Below are positions 6,756 through 7,354 of a DNA stretch of 7,354 nucleotides, in pieces. Below the pieces are notes generated by a model. It was not told the origin of the DNA and searched no databases. It was given only the letters and a program-made list of their open reading frames with translations. Every line of letters starts with the position of its first letter. The stretch's first letter is position 1. The DNA comes from Candidatus Rhabdochlamydia sp. (GTDB lineage Bacteria > Chlamydiota > Chlamydiia > Chlamydiales > Rhabdochlamydiaceae). Position numbers and translations under genes: made by a program. The DNA lies in NCBI GenBank assembly GCA_030043495.1, contig JASHXO010000016.1:1-7354 (forward strand), read 5' to 3'.

Positions 6756-7099
6756 AAAATTTGATTCTATTTGATGATAGCTGTTCCTTATGCTGGCGCT
6801 CAGTCAATCGAATTCGAAGCTGGGACCGCAAAAAACAATTTGATTATTCTCCGATCAAAGGAAAACTGGCAAAACAAGTCCTCAAAACAAAATACGACAA
6901 ACTCAAAAACGCCAATACTCTTATTTTGATGGAAAACTATCGAGGCCGTTTTCCAAAAGTTTGGATTAAAGGTAGAGCTGTGATGAGAATTCTCTGGCTA
7001 ATCGGCGGATGGAGAAAGCTTGTCGGATGGCTTGCCTTTGTTCCACTTGGCGTCGACCAAATCTATTCTTTTGTCGCTAAAAGACGACATCGATTTTAG
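6752..7099 (+). CDS. DCC-family (DUF393) putative thiol-disulfide oxidoreductase
   Basis: This 115-residue protein has the N-terminal signature of the DCC/DUF393 family: a beta strand, then FDDSCSLCWRSV with a thioredoxin-like CxxC (C11, C14), and a C-terminal hydrophobic part (MRILWLIGGWRKLVGWLAFVPLGV) ending in the family's typical basic tail (AKRRHRF). The family name implies thiol-disulfide chemistry, but its substrates are poorly known, so the activity is inferred from the fold and the cysteine pair. The familiar FDG-x-C motif is altered to FDDSC here. No signal peptide is visible. The ATG overlaps the dnaG stop (ATGA) and there is no separate ribosome-binding site, so it is probably translated by coupling to dnaG. 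The neighbouring primase does not suggest a functional link. Confidence 0.88.
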   Translation: MKNLILFDDSCSLCWRSVNRIRSWDRKKQFDYSPIKGKLAKQVLKTKYDKLKNANTLILMENYRGRFPKVWIKGRAVMRILWLIGGWRKLVGWLAFVPLGVDQIYSFVAKRRHRF

Positions 7100-7144
7100 G
7101 CTGGATGCTCGGCTTGAACGAAATAAATTCTGAGGAGTTTGGTA

Positions 7145-7174
7145 TAAGTTCGCTTAAATACTTAAGCGAACTTA
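7145..7174. terminator. 30-bp palindrome between convergent genes, possible two-way terminator
   Basis: TAAGTTCGCTTAA (7145-7157) and TTAAGCGAACTTA (7162-7174) are perfect 13-bp arms around the 4-base loop ATAC. It lies 45 bp after the DCC gene stop and 30 bp after the stop of the leftward gene, where a shared terminator is expected. However, the stem is AT-rich and no T-run follows directly on either strand; the nearest on the plus strand is TTTTTT at 7191-7196. A protein-binding palindrome or repeat element is an alternative. Confidence 0.5.
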
Positions 7175-7204
7175 CTTAGATGGCTCACAGTTTTTTCTAA
7201 GAAA

Positions 7205-7354
7205 TTAACGCGAACGCGATTTCTTTCGGCAAAAGAGCGCCATACCAGCCCCGATAATGACGAGGACAATGCCTCCGATCATCAAGATCATGACAGGTGT
7301 ATTATATGAAGAGATTTTGCCCTCTATAGCTCCGCCAACAGCTTGTCCGACTTG
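7205..7354 (-). CDS. C-terminal 49 residues of a protein with a terminal membrane anchor (5' end off window)
   Basis: The reverse strand is open from the right window edge to TAA at 7205-7207. The visible peptide has a glycine-rich stretch (VGQAVGGAIEGK), one strong hydrophobic segment of about 22 residues (VMILMIGGIVLVIIGAGMALFC, here split as VMILMIGGIVL and VIIGAGMALFC), then a basic tail RKKSRSR. This is the layout of a single C-terminal transmembrane helix with the short basic tail on the cytoplasmic side by the positive-inside rule. The family cannot be told from this fragment. It converges on the dnaG operon. The open frame, plausible composition and clean stop support a real gene, but the fragment is short. 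Confidence 0.6.
   Translation of the reverse strand, partial: QVGQAVGGAIEGKISSYNTPVMILMIGGIVLVIIGAGMALFCRKKSRSR

Noticed and set aside
1..7354. CRISPR array, tRNA, rRNA, toxin-antitoxin or phage-defence genes
   Set aside because: I looked for spaced repeats, cloverleaf-like segments and paired small genes on both strands and saw none; the only mobile-like sequences are the two short insertions.

Overview
The window reads as a core chromosomal segment from a member of the Chlamydiae, most likely one of the environmental, amoeba-associated families rather than Chlamydia itself. The basis is the order uvrC - mutS - small hypothetical - dnaG, which I recall from Chlamydia trachomatis (about CT791-CT794), plus the chlamydial look of the DnaG TOPRIM region (EGQID and DSDEAG). 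Family-level placement is inference and no ribosomal RNA is present to settle it.

Layout. Positions 1-4750 are a leftward (minus-strand) operon: a 179-codon hypothetical gene, then mutS (mismatch repair), then uvrC (nucleotide excision repair; its 3' end lies beyond position 1). mutS and uvrC share one base in a TAATG stop-start overlap. Positions 4751-4976 are a 226-bp divergent promoter region. Rightward from it run dnaG (primase) and a DCC-family (DUF393) CxxC protein, joined by an ATGA overlap. A 30-bp near-perfect palindrome follows at 7145-7174, and the 3' end of a leftward gene encoding a protein with a C-terminal membrane anchor enters from the right edge (7205-7354).

The genes are ordinary housekeeping functions: lesion incision, mismatch recognition and primer synthesis. 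What is not ordinary is that both repair genes carry extra in-frame DNA in linker regions. In uvrC about 117 bp (39 codons) sits between two copies of a 7-bp direct repeat (GAGATTG) and contains two strong hairpins. In mutS about 258 bp (86 codons) is bounded by imperfect inverted repeats of 46 and 48 bp and a 4-bp direct repeat (TGAA). Taking out one repeat copy plus the intervening DNA leaves continuous, normal-looking UvrC and MutS linkers, and brings MutS from 956 to 870 residues. These look like two different small non-autonomous mobile elements (MITE-like or palindromic elements) that have become protein-coding. They are the main point of interest. I saw no defence system, CRISPR array, tRNA, rRNA or complete transposase gene.
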